Source: Massilia sp. Root133 (GTDB lineage: Bacteria > Pseudomonadota > Gammaproteobacteria > Burkholderiales > Burkholderiaceae_D). From it: 64,000 bases of DNA. The notes beneath the pieces were generated by a model. The model did no database searches, was not told the origin of the DNA, and was given only the letters and a program-made list of their open reading frames with translations. How positions within the stretch are numbered: position 1 is the stretch's first letter; the number at the start of each line of letters is the position of its first letter. Both the position numbers and the translations under genes were made by a program. The DNA lies in contig NZ_LMEW01000023.1 of NCBI RefSeq assembly GCF_001426525.1, positions 186,001-250,000 of the forward strand. The letters are read 5' to 3'. This document shows, piece after piece, positions 26,699 through 35,329 of the stretch.

Positions 26699-27796
26699 AT
26701 GCATTCGATCCTGATCCGGGCGATCCTGGCGGCGCTGCTGGCGCTGCCGCCGGCATTCGCCGCCGACACGTACACGATGGCCGAGTTCGACAAGGTGCCG
26801 AAGGTCGATGCCCACCTGCACCTGCACGGCGCCAGCCAGGATGCCTACCTGGCGCTGGCACGCCGGGACAACTTCCGGGCACTGACGATCAACGTCGACT
26901 ATCCGGATTTCCCGCCGCTCGAACGGCAGCGCCGCATCGCCAGCGCCGCCGCCCACGCACATCCGGACCGGATCGCCTGGGTGGCGTCGTTTTCGACCCA
27001 AGGCTTCGAGCGGCCCGGCTGGACCGAAGCGACGCTGAAGGACCTCGACGGCGCGCTGGCCGACGGCGCCGTCGGCGTCAAGGTCTGGAAGAACATCGGC
27101 ATGGCGTTGCGCGATGCGCGTGGACGGCTGGTCATGGTCGACGACGCGCGCCTGGCGCCCCTGTTCGACGGCCTGGCGGAGCGCGGCACGATGGTGCTCG
27201 GCCACCAGGGCGAGCCGCATAACTGCTGGCTGCCCCTGGCGCGGATGACGGTCAACAACGACCGCGAGTATTTCAAGGCGCATCCGGCCTACCACATGTA
27301 CCTGCATCCGGAGATGCCCGGCTACGACCAGCAGATGGCGGCGCGCGACCGCCTGCTGGCCCGTCATCCGCGGCTGCGCTTCACCGGCGTGCACATGGCA
27401 TCGATCGAATGGGACGTCGACCGGCTGGGACACTGGCTGGACGCGCATCCGGGTGCATACGTCGACGTGGCGGCCCGCATCGGCCAGGTCCAGTACCAGT
27501 CGCAGCGCCGCCGCGAGCGCGTGCGTGACTTCTTCATCCGTTACCAGGACCGCCTGATGTACGGAACCGACCTGGCGCAGTCGGACGAGCAGCCGGACGC
27601 GGGTTTCGCCAGCGATCTCGACACGGTTTGGCGACGTGACTGGCGCTACTTCAATACCGCCGACACCTTCGCGGTGCCGGAGCTGGACTCGCCTGTGCGA
27701 GGGCTGGCGCTGCCGCGCGTCGTGGTCGACAAGCTGTACCGCCTGAATGCGGAAAAGGCCTATCCGGGCGCGTGGCAACCGCCGCCCGCCGGCTGA
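26699..27796 (+). CDS. Exported amidohydrolase (Amidohydro_2/TIM-barrel)
   Basis: A 365-residue metal-dependent hydrolase with a signal peptide of about 21 residues (ending AFAAD), so it acts in the periplasm. Metal-site motifs are VDAHLHLHG (HxH), LGHQGEPHN, FTGVHMASIEW and the last aspartate in YGTDLAQSD. It follows the kinase gene with its own AAGGAGGAG site and belongs to the same operon. Cytoplasmic NagA/AgaA deacetylases lack a signal peptide, so this is not an ordinary member of that pathway. Periplasmic removal of an acyl or lactone group from an imported glycan is a guess from context. Confidence 0.82.
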   Translation: MHSILIRAILAALLALPPAFAADTYTMAEFDKVPKVDAHLHLHGASQDAYLALARRDNFRALTINVDYPDFPPLERQRRIASAAAHAHPDRIAWVASFSTQGFERPGWTEATLKDLDGALADGAVGVKVWKNIGMALRDARGRLVMVDDARLAPLFDGLAERGTMVLGHQGEPHNCWLPLARMTVNNDREYFKAHPAYHMYLHPEMPGYDQQMAARDRLLARHPRLRFTGVHMASIEWDVDRLGHWLDAHPGAYVDVAARIGQVQYQSQRRRERVRDFFIRYQDRLMYGTDLAQSDEQPDAGFASDLDTVWRRDWRYFNTADTFAVPELDSPVRGLALPRVVVDKLYRLNAEKAYPGAWQPPPAG

Positions 27797-27829
27797 ACGA
27801 CGTAGCGCCGGCGGCGCGGGCGGCCGGCA

Positions 27830-27913
27830 CCGATCTTTCGTTTCATTTCGGATGGAGCCTCCTGTATGATCTGGCTCTCCAATACGGGGCGACGACGAGG
27901 CCCGAAAGATCGG
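27830..27913. promoter_or_regulatory. AgaR-like TTTCG repeats and an 11-bp inverted repeat before the deoR-family gene
   Basis: CTTTCGTTTCATTTCG at 27835-27850 contains three in-phase TTTCG/A units, matching my recollection of the E. coli AgaR consensus. CCGATCTTTCG at 27830-27840 is repeated exactly in inverse orientation as CGAAAGATCGG at 27903-27913, ending two bases before the start codon. The paired sites could bind the regulator cooperatively with a loop between them. Autoregulation is inferred from position. Confidence 0.5.
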
Positions 27914-27915
27914 CA

Positions 27916-28752
27916 ATGAAAGAAACAAAGAGAACGGAAGCGAAACCTTCGACGCAAAACCTTCCCGGTGCGCCGTCCGACCCCGACCTGCTGGTCGAGG
28001 AAAGGCGGCGCCGCATCCGCGAACTGGTCGGCGAACGCGGACGGATCACGGTGGCGGAGCTCGCGGACATGTTCGACATTTCGCAGGTCACCGCGCGCAA
28101 CGACCTGAACGCGCTGGCGGAGATCGGCGCCGTGGTGCGTACGCGCGGCGGCGCGCTGGCCCAGCGTGACGACGAAGACCTGCCGATCGGCGTCAAGCAG
28201 ACCTTGCGCCGCGCCGAGAAGATGCGCATCGCCGAAGCGGCCGTGAAACTGATCGGCGAGGGCCAGACGATCGTGCTCGATTCGGGCACGACCACGGCGG
28301 AAATCGCCAAGCAGATCCGCGGCCTGAAGTTGCAGTCGGTGAACGTGATCACGAACGCGCTCAACATCGCGGTCCTGCTGGCCGGCGCGCCCCACGTCAC
28401 GCTGATCATGCTTGGCGGCGTGCTCAGGCCAAGCTCGTATTCGCTCGGCGGTCCGCAAGCGGAAAGCGCGCTGCAGGGCCTGCATGCCGACATCCTGTTC
28501 CTCGGCTTCGACGGCCTGGATCCGGAGATCGGCGTGATGACGCCGCACCTGCTGGAAGCGCGCCTGAACAGCCGCATGCTCGAGATCGCACGCCGGGTGG
28601 TCGCGGTCGGCGATTCGTCGAAGCTGGGGCGGCGCAGCCTGTCCGTGATCGCCCGGATCGAACAGGTCGATTGCATCATCACCGATACCGGCGCGGTACC
28701 GGAGACAGTCGAGGCGCTGCGGGCACGCGGCGCGCAAGTCGTGCTGGTGTAG
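27916..28752 (+). CDS. DeoR/GlpR-family transcriptional regulator (AgaR-like)
   Basis: A 278-residue repressor. The N-terminal winged helix-turn-helix reads RITVAELADMFDISQVTARN then DLNALAEIG, with the family end VVRTRGGAL. The C-terminal sugar-phosphate-sensing domain has LDSGTTTAEIAKQI, LGGVLRPSSYSLGGPQ, LGFDGLDPEIGVMTPHLLEA and VGDSSKLGRRSLS. These fit AgaR-type regulators that respond to an amino-sugar phosphate. The ATG at 27916 gives a normal-length protein; the open frame upstream is not used. It lies between the catabolic operon and the alpha-glycosidase gene and probably controls both, as well as itself. Confidence 0.9.
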   Translation: MKETKRTEAKPSTQNLPGAPSDPDLLVEERRRRIRELVGERGRITVAELADMFDISQVTARNDLNALAEIGAVVRTRGGALAQRDDEDLPIGVKQTLRRAEKMRIAEAAVKLIGEGQTIVLDSGTTTAEIAKQIRGLKLQSVNVITNALNIAVLLAGAPHVTLIMLGGVLRPSSYSLGGPQAESALQGLHADILFLGFDGLDPEIGVMTPHLLEARLNSRMLEIARRVVAVGDSSKLGRRSLSVIARIEQVDCIITDTGAVPETVEALRARGAQVVLV

Positions 28753-28814
28753 GGACGGCAGTGCCGGCCCGGCGCCGGCCATGTAGTCCAAACATTGACA
28801 TGACGAGGAGACTT

Positions 28815-30893
28815 ATGAAACGAGCGCATGACGAACGCCGGCGTACCCTGCTGCAGTGGCTGGCAGGGACCGCCGTCGCATCGACGGTCGGATCCGCGGC
28901 GGCAGCGGGCAACGGCAGGGACGTGGCGCGGATCGGCGACGCCGCGATGGCGCTGGAATTCGACGGCGAGTTGCGCTGCCGCCTGCTGTCGAAGCGGGGA
29001 GCGCGCGCGACGGCCGTCACCGCCTTCGCGTCGAGCGAGCGCCTGCGGCTCGCGAACGGGCGCTGGATCGAGCGCTTCGCCATGTCCGGCCAGGCTGCCG
29101 ACCGTGTCGACGGACCGCATGGACCGGGCCTGCGGCACCGCTTTACCGGCGTGGCGCCCGACGGCATCGAAAAGACCGTCGCCGTCACGTTCCATGACCG
29201 GCATCCCGGTTTCGCGATCATCCGGGTCTCCTACCGCAACCTGGGCAGCAAGCCGCTGGACATCACCGCCTGGGCCAACAGCGCCCATACCCTGCGTCCG
29301 GCCGCCGGCCGCAAACCGGAATTCTGGACCTTTTCCGGCGCCACGCACCAGGACCGGCGCGACTGGGTGTTGCCGATGGCGCCGGGCTTCGAGCAGCGCA
29401 ACTTCATGGGCATGAACGCGTCCGACTATGGCGGCGGCACGCCGGCCGTGGACGTCTGGCAGCGGGATTGCGGCGTGGCGGTCGGGCACCTCGATACCGT
29501 GCCGCGCCTGGTCGCGCTGCCGGTGCGGGCGACGGCCGGCGGCGCCTCGCTGGCGGTCGAGTTCGAGGGTGCCGCCACGCTGGCGCCGGGCGGCACCCTC
29601 GACACGCTGGACACCTTCCTGGCCCTGCATACCGGCGATTATTTCGCGGCGCTCGACCGTTACCGCCAGGTCATGGCCGAACGCGGCGTGCGCGCGCCGG
29701 ACGCGCCGCCCGAATGCTACGAGCCGATCTGGTGCGCCTGGGGCTACGAGCGCGACTTCACGATCCCGCTGATGGTCGGCACGCTGCAGAAAGCGAAGGA
29801 ACTCGGGCTCGAGTGGGCGGTGCTGGACGATGGCTGGCAGAACAATGAGGGCGACTGGAAGCTCGACACCAAGAAATTTCCGAAAGGCGAGGCAGACATG
29901 CGCGGCCTGGTCGGCGCGGTGAAGGAGGCCGGATTGAAGGCGCGTCTGTGGATCACGCCGCTGGCAGCCGATCCGGGCACCGACCTGCTGCACGAGCATG
30001 CCGACATGCTCTTGCTGGACAAGGACGGCGCGCCGCAGCTGATCTCGTGGTGGAACAGCCTGTACCTGTGCCCGGCCTATGAACCGACCATCGAGATGAC
30101 CCGGGCTTTCGTGCGCAAGATCCTTGGCGAGTGGGGCTATGCCGGCCTGAAGATCGACGGCCAGCATCTGAATGGCGTGGCACCCTGCTACAACCCGGCG
30201 CACAAGCATGCGCGGCCGGAGGAATCCTTCGAGAAGCTGCAGGATTTCTGGAAGATGGTCTACGACACCGCGCGCGAGGTCAATCCGCATGCGGTGGTCG
30301 AATTGTGCCCCTGCGGCACCGCCTACGCCTTCCATAATTTCCCGTACATGAACCAGGCGCCGGCCTCGGATCCGCTGTCATCCTGGCAGGTCCGGCACAA
30401 GGGCAAGACCTTGAAGGCGCTGATGGGACCGTCGGCGGCCTATGCGGGCGACCACGTCGAACTGAGCGACGGCGGCGAGGATTTTGCCTCGACGGTCGGC
30501 ATCGGGGCGGTGCTGTCGACCAAGTTCACCTGGCCCGTCGATCCCAAGCCGAAGGACAGCTTCCTGCTGACGCCGGAACGCGAGGCCAAGTGGCGCAAAT
30601 GGATCGGCATCTACCGCGACAAGATGCTGGCCAACGGCGTCTACCGTGGCGAACTGTATGACATCGGCTTCGACAAGCCGGAGGCGCACGTCGTGGAAAA
30701 GGATGGCAGGTTGTACTTTGCCTTCTTTGCGCCACGCTGGGACGGGCCGATCGAGATACGTGGCCTCGGTCCGGGCCGCTATCGCCTGCGTGACTACGTC
30801 GACGAGCGCGAGCTGGGACAGGTCCAGTCCGGCGCCAACCGCATCACCGTCCGCTTCGAGCATGCCTTGCTGCTCGAAGCCGTGCCGGCCTGA
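28815..30893 (+). CDS. Exported clan GH-D glycoside hydrolase (alpha-galactosidase or alpha-N-acetylgalactosaminidase-like)
   Basis: A 692-residue enzyme with a twin-arginine-type signal (ERRRTLLQWLAG then an AAAA cleavage region). Residues about 30-290 form a beta-sandwich domain. A TIM barrel then carries WAVLDDGWQNNEGDWKLD near residue 337 and the catalytic nucleophile motif LKIDGQHLNG near 446, as in GH36/GH27 enzymes. A C-terminal beta domain completes it. GAGGAG precedes the ATG at 28815. It would release alpha-linked galactose or N-acetylgalactosamine from glycans taken up by the locus; the amino-sugar genes beside it make N-acetylgalactosamine plausible, but sequence does not decide. 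Confidence 0.87.
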   Translation: MKRAHDERRRTLLQWLAGTAVASTVGSAAAAGNGRDVARIGDAAMALEFDGELRCRLLSKRGARATAVTAFASSERLRLANGRWIERFAMSGQAADRVDGPHGPGLRHRFTGVAPDGIEKTVAVTFHDRHPGFAIIRVSYRNLGSKPLDITAWANSAHTLRPAAGRKPEFWTFSGATHQDRRDWVLPMAPGFEQRNFMGMNASDYGGGTPAVDVWQRDCGVAVGHLDTVPRLVALPVRATAGGASLAVEFEGAATLAPGGTLDTLDTFLALHTGDYFAALDRYRQVMAERGVRAPDAPPECYEPIWCAWGYERDFTIPLMVGTLQKAKELGLEWAVLDDGWQNNEGDWKLDTKKFPKGEADMRGLVGAVKEAGLKARLWITPLAADPGTDLLHEHADMLLLDKDGAPQLISWWNSLYLCPAYEPTIEMTRAFVRKILGEWGYAGLKIDGQHLNGVAPCYNPAHKHARPEESFEKLQDFWKMVYDTAREVNPHAVVELCPCGTAYAFHNFPYMNQAPASDPLSSWQVRHKGKTLKALMGPSAAYAGDHVELSDGGEDFASTVGIGAVLSTKFTWPVDPKPKDSFLLTPEREAKWRKWIGIYRDKMLANGVYRGELYDIGFDKPEAHVVEKDGRLYFAFFAPRWDGPIEIRGLGPGRYRLRDYVDERELGQVQSGANRITVRFEHALLLEAVPA

Positions 30894-30900
30894 AAAACAG

Positions 30901-30925
30901 AAGGCCGCACGAAGCGGCCTTTGTC
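30901..30925. terminator. Hairpin terminator between convergent genes
   Basis: AAGGCCGC at 30901-30908 pairs with GCGGCCTT at 30914-30921 around ACGAA, followed by TTG on the plus strand and preceded by an A-rich run that reads as T-rich on the minus strand. It can end both the glycosidase transcript and the convergent GT9 transcript. Confidence 0.8.
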
Positions 30926-30940
30926 ACGCGCGCGTCGAGA

Positions 30941-32044
30941 TCACGCCAGCGCGTGCATCACCGCATCGACTGGAATCGCCTTGACCCAGTCCCGTCTCTG
31001 ATCCGCCGTGATGACGGTGGAGTTGGCCTTGTCGACCGGGGCCCATTCCGGCGTCTTCTGGCGCATCAGCGCGACGACCGGCACGCCCACGGCATTCGCC
31101 AGGTGCATCACGGCCGTCTCGACGGACACGATCAGGTCGCACTGCGCCAGCATCGCGGGCAGCTGGAAGAAGTTTTCGTTGGCGCTGAACAGTTCCGTGC
31201 GGTCGAGCTGGCGGCGCGCCAGCATGGCCTTCACGTTGTCCACTTCCTGCGGCACCGCGTTGACGATGAAGCAGGCATCGCGCCATTCCGGCTGGGCGCG
31301 CATCGTCGTGATCAGTTCGGCCACGCGCTCGACGGGCCAGCAGCGCTTGCGCGTCTTGGCGAACGGGTTGATGAAGACGAGCTTGCCCCGGCGGCCGTCG
31401 AAGCCCCATTCGTGCAGGCGCGCCTTCGCGCCCTCGACGAACTGCCCGGGAATGTGCACGAACGGGATGCGTCCGGCCGGCGGAATGTCCACGCCGGCCA
31501 GCTGGCGGAACCAGTCAGCATGCACGTCGCTGATGTGCGGCGCGCTCGCGCGGTCGGCCACGTCCGGGTCGAGGCTGGCGTCCAGCTTGCGGTAGCTGAA
31601 CCAGTGGATCAGGCCCTGCAGGCCGTGCGGCTTCTTCAGGCCGAGCACGAAGCCGTCCGGGCTGATCTCGCGCGCGAGGTCGGCGTAGAAGTGCGGACGC
31701 AGGGTGCCCAGCGAGACGACGATCGGGTAGTGCTCCTGCTGCGCTTCCCGGATGGAAGCCTGGAACAGCTCCGGCGAGTAGTTCTGCTTGTAGACCTTCT
31801 CGATGAAGTCGCAGGCGTCGAGCCAGTCGTACAGGACGTTCTTTTTCAGGTGCGGCCACTGCGAGGCGTCGCTCGTGCGGCGCACTTCGTCCACCCACAG
31901 GTGCAGTTTCAGGTGCGGGTAGGCGCGCGCGAACGCCTGGAAGCAGTTCTGCAAATAGGTGTAGTCGCCCAACGCCAGGTGGGCGATGAACAGGATCTTG
32001 TCCGATTTCTTCAGCAGATCGGTAGGAATGAGAGGTACGTTCAT
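30941..32044 (-). CDS. Family 9 glycosyltransferase (heptosyltransferase-like)
   Basis: A 367-residue cytoplasmic enzyme of the GT9 family, whose characterised members add heptose to LPS core. It begins ILFIAHLALGDYTYLQNC, with the N-terminal acceptor half. It continues with the donor-side motifs LVFINPFAKTRKRCWP and SVETAVMHLANAVGVPVVAL. It lacks the Cys-rich end seen in the waaF gene at 4422. It stands alone on the minus strand between the alpha-glycosidase and beta-galactosidase genes, with a terminator beyond its stop. A role in LPS or another glycan is inferred; the acceptor is unknown. Confidence 0.82.
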   Translation of the reverse strand: MNVPLIPTDLLKKSDKILFIAHLALGDYTYLQNCFQAFARAYPHLKLHLWVDEVRRTSDASQWPHLKKNVLYDWLDACDFIEKVYKQNYSPELFQASIREAQQEHYPIVVSLGTLRPHFYADLAREISPDGFVLGLKKPHGLQGLIHWFSYRKLDASLDPDVADRASAPHISDVHADWFRQLAGVDIPPAGRIPFVHIPGQFVEGAKARLHEWGFDGRRGKLVFINPFAKTRKRCWPVERVAELITTMRAQPEWRDACFIVNAVPQEVDNVKAMLARRQLDRTELFSANENFFQLPAMLAQCDLIVSVETAVMHLANAVGVPVVALMRQKTPEWAPVDKANSTVITADQRRDWVKAIPVDAVMHALA

Positions 32045-32401
32045 TGTCTCTTACGGGTCGCCTGCCAGTTGTTGTCCGACGCCGCCAGCGGTATATCAGG
32101 GTCTGCGATTCAGCAGCGCTAACCGGTCGGCTGGCTGCGCATCTGCCTGGTGAGGATGCACACTACCGCCAACTCTCGAAATCTTCAACAAATTGTCTCG
32201 AATTGTAGTCCAAACCGGGACACTGCGTTGCCCCTGACCATATTTTTAGACGCATTGTCCTGTGCGAGCAACATGAACTGAACAGGATGACAAATCCTTG
32301 TCCTGGAGACGGCGAAACTGGCGTATTAAATTAACATCGGCCCCGCCGTGCCGTCGGCACGGAGGGCTGGATTCTACGCCATGCGGATTCGCGATGGTGA
32401 T
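32045..32401. other. 357-bp gap with one perfect hairpin and a probable promoter region; no gene seen
   Basis: No reading frame with a ribosome site and protein-like composition was found. The stretch is richer in A+T than its surroundings (CTCGAAATCTTCAACAAA and GCGTATTAAATTAACATC). It must hold the promoter for the GT9 gene on the minus strand. CCGTGCC at 32346-32352 pairs with GGCACGG at 32356-32362 just beyond the beta-galactosidase stop and may end that transcript, although no T-run follows closely. Confidence 0.5.
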
Positions 32402-35254
32402 TTAGAACGACAACAGGCGCACGACGCCGCTCAGGCCGTGTGGTTGCCCGGCCGTCAGGGGGCACAGGACGCTCAGGCGGGCCCTGGCCTCGCCGGCCGG
32501 GAAGGCGACCCGCAGCGGCGCAGGGGCGCCGGTGGTCTTTTCGCCAGCTTTCCTGCCGTCGATGAAGACCTGGCACGGGCCGGTCACCTCGGCGAATTCG
32601 AGGATGCCGCCTTGCTTGCGCACGCGCGCAAAGGGATAGACGTCGGTGGCGTACAGCATGTAGCCGGTCTGCCCGGCCGGTTTGGCGCGGGCGCCGGGCG
32701 TGATCCAGCCCCACGAGTTCATGTCCGTGCCGGCAGGGCGCAGGTTGGGATCGACCGGGGTCGGGCTCTGCGGCGACGAGCGCCAGCCGTCGAGGACCTG
32801 CACCGGCGCCGAGGTGGGCTGGTAAGCCCAGGGCTGGGCCTTGCGCACCTCGACATCGAGCACGGCGGATTTGAGCCCGGCCGCGCTGGCGCTCAGCCTG
32901 AAGGTGCCTGCGCTGCCTTCGCGGGTCTGCACGATCACCTGGGCCAGCCCGTTGAACAGTGCGCGCGTGTTGCCCTTCTCGCTGCTGGTGTCGTTCGGAT
33001 CGCCATTGCCCAAGCCGATGATGTCGCCCCCCTCGGCCTTGAACACGATCTGGTGCTGCGCCAGCGGCACGTGGCGGCCCTGCGCATCGAGTGCTTCGAC
33101 CTGGATGGGCTGGGCGTCGAGGCCGTCGCCGCGCATGAGTGAACGGTCCGGCGTGAGCTTGAGCGCGACCGGCGCGCCGGTGGTCTCGACCTCGAACCGT
33201 TTCACCACCTTGCCGCCGCGATAGCCCACGGCCGACAGCTTGCCGGGCGCATACCGGACCTGCCAGCGGTTCATCTCGTAGATGTCGCCCTTCTGGCGGC
33301 CTTGCGAGCGGCCGTTCAGGAACACTTCGACCTCATCCATGTTGTGCAAGGCCATCACGGTGATCGGCTGGCCTTCCTTGCCGGCCCAGTTCCAGTGTGG
33401 CGCCAGCCGCAGCACCGGCTCCTTGCGCCACTGGGCCTGGTGCAGCCAGAAGGCGTCCTTCGCGAAGCCGCACAGGTCCATGATGCCGAAGAACGAGGAA
33501 TTCGATGGCCATTCGTGCGGCGATGGTTCGCCGTGGTAGTCGAAGCCGGTCCACACGAACGCGCCGGCCACGAAGGGCCGCTCGGCCACGGCTTTCCAGC
33601 CGACCCGGTGGGTCGTGCCCCAGGAGGACGCATCGTCGTCGTAGCTGGCGAAGATGTGCTTCTCCGGGTCGGTCACATAGGCGCCGCGCGTCTGGTAGGC
33701 CGAGACGTCTTCGGACGACGTCATCGGCACGGTCGGGAAAGCCTGGTGGAACGCGTCGTAGGCCTGGTACTGGTAGTTGAAGCCGACGACGTCGACCGCC
33801 TGGGCCGCGTTGGCGGGCTCGAACTGGCCGGTGTTCATGGCGGCGGTGGTGGGGCGCGACGTGTCGAGCGCGCGTACGGCGGCGACCATGCGGCGCACCA
33901 TTTCCCGGCCCTGCTCGGTGCCCTGGATGGGTTCCTCGTTGAACACCGACCACAGGATGATGGACGGGTGATTGCGGTGGCAGCGCACCAGCCAGCTCAG
34001 CTCCTCGACATGCTCCGGAGAGGGGTTGAATACGCGGTTCTCGTCCATCACGAGGAAGCCCAGCTCGTCGCACAGTTCGTAGAAGCGCTTGTCCTGGGCA
34101 TTGTGCGAGCAGCGGATGGCGTTGACGCCGAGTTCCTTCAGGCGGCGCATGCGGTAGTCGAGCAGGCCGTACGGCACGGCCACGCCGACCCCGGCGTGAT
34201 CCTGGTGAATGCACACGCCCTGCAGCTTGACGTGCCGGTCGTTGAGGAAAAAGCCGAGCTCGGGGTCGAAGCGCTGGGTGCGGAAACCGCAGCGGGTGGT
34301 GACTTCGTCGAGCAGCCTGCCGTCCTGCAGCACGCGGGTGCGCACGCTGTACAGGTTGCGTTCTTCCAGGCTCCACAGTTCAGGCGCGGCCACGCGCATG
34401 CTGCCGGTGACGACCTGGCGCGTCAGCACGCCCACGTCGGCCGGGGCGCCGAAGCTGGCCACGGTCTTGCCTGCAGCGTCGACGAGGACGCTCTCGACCT
34501 GCACCCGCTGCGCGCTCTTGCGGATGTTGTACAAGGTCACTTCGAGCGGAATGGTCCACTGGCCGTCGGCGAACACGGGATGGGCGAACACGCCGTCGGT
34601 GGCGATGTGGACCTGCTCGCGCTTGACGAGCCACGTGTTGCGGTAGATGCCGGCGCCTTCGTACCACCAGCCCTGCATGGTGTCGGCATCGACGCGGACC
34701 ACGAGCGAATTGAGCGCGTCGCCGTAGGTGGCGAACGGGGTCAGGTCGATGTAGACCGAGCTGTAGCCGCTCCAGGTGTGCGCCACCTGCGTGCCGTTGA
34801 ACCAGACGGTGCCAAGGGTCGCCATGCCGTCGAGCTGCAGTTCGATATGCTTGCCGTGGTCGGCCTCGTCCAGGCGGATCAGCGTGCGGTACCAGCCGAT
34901 GCCGCGCTTGCGGTAGCCCTGCGCCACGTTGGCGCTCTGCTCGGGCACCTGCGCACTCGCGAAGTCGTGCGGCAGCGTGACGCTGTTCCACTCGGAATCG
35001 TCGAAACCGGGCGCCGCGGCACCGCTGGCATTGCCGGCCTTGGCGTTGGCGTAGGTCCAGCCATGGCCCCGGATGACCGGGAAGGCGATATCGCCTTCAT
35101 GGAAGCGCCAGCCCTTGTTGAGCGACACGACCGTGCGTCCGGGCGCGGATGTGGGGCGGGCCTGGCTGGCGTCCGCGTAGGCGGAGGACTGGCCGAAGAC
35201 CGAGGTGGTGGCGAGCGCGCCGGCGCTCTTGAGGAAGTCGCGTCTGTTGAGCAT
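32402..35254 (-). CDS. Exported family GH2 beta-galactosidase-like enzyme
   Basis: A 950-residue glycosidase with a clear Tat signal (MLNRRDFLKSAGALATTS), so it is folded before export to the periplasm. GH2 domains follow in order: sugar-binding sandwich (residues 40-210), immunoglobulin-like domain, and TIM barrel with acid/base in SVFNEEP near residue 439 and nucleophile in TSSEDVSAYQ near 515. C-terminal Ig-like and discoidin-like extensions come last (DUF4982-type segment from about 640). The length is typical of exported LacZ-like enzymes from glycan loci. It removes beta-linked galactose or a similar unit. It lies apart from the agaR-linked operon but probably serves the same substrate pool. 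Confidence 0.9.
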   Translation of the reverse strand: MLNRRDFLKSAGALATTSVFGQSSAYADASQARPTSAPGRTVVSLNKGWRFHEGDIAFPVIRGHGWTYANAKAGNASGAAAPGFDDSEWNSVTLPHDFASAQVPEQSANVAQGYRKRGIGWYRTLIRLDEADHGKHIELQLDGMATLGTVWFNGTQVAHTWSGYSSVYIDLTPFATYGDALNSLVVRVDADTMQGWWYEGAGIYRNTWLVKREQVHIATDGVFAHPVFADGQWTIPLEVTLYNIRKSAQRVQVESVLVDAAGKTVASFGAPADVGVLTRQVVTGSMRVAAPELWSLEERNLYSVRTRVLQDGRLLDEVTTRCGFRTQRFDPELGFFLNDRHVKLQGVCIHQDHAGVGVAVPYGLLDYRMRRLKELGVNAIRCSHNAQDKRFYELCDELGFLVMDENRVFNPSPEHVEELSWLVRCHRNHPSIILWSVFNEEPIQGTEQGREMVRRMVAAVRALDTSRPTTAAMNTGQFEPANAAQAVDVVGFNYQYQAYDAFHQAFPTVPMTSSEDVSAYQTRGAYVTDPEKHIFASYDDDASSWGTTHRVGWKAVAERPFVAGAFVWTGFDYHGEPSPHEWPSNSSFFGIMDLCGFAKDAFWLHQAQWRKEPVLRLAPHWNWAGKEGQPITVMALHNMDEVEVFLNGRSQGRQKGDIYEMNRWQVRYAPGKLSAVGYRGGKVVKRFEVETTGAPVALKLTPDRSLMRGDGLDAQPIQVEALDAQGRHVPLAQHQIVFKAEGGDIIGLGNGDPNDTSSEKGNTRALFNGLAQVIVQTREGSAGTFRLSASAAGLKSAVLDVEVRKAQPWAYQPTSAPVQVLDGWRSSPQSPTPVDPNLRPAGTDMNSWGWITPGARAKPAGQTGYMLYATDVYPFARVRKQGGILEFAEVTGPCQVFIDGRKAGEKTTGAPAPLRVAFPAGEARARLSVLCPLTAGQPHGLSGVVRLLSF

Positions 35255-35329
35255 GCCCGCAACACTATCAAGGTTGGCATGCGCTGTCGACGCTAAAAGC
35301 GCCGGTGCAGGTTACGATTTTCGGCAGGC

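Noticed and set aside
32346..32362. Hairpin CCGTGCC/GGCACGG considered as a terminator of the beta-galactosidase gene
   Set aside because: The stem is perfect but has no T-run in the right place; kept only as a note in the gap description.
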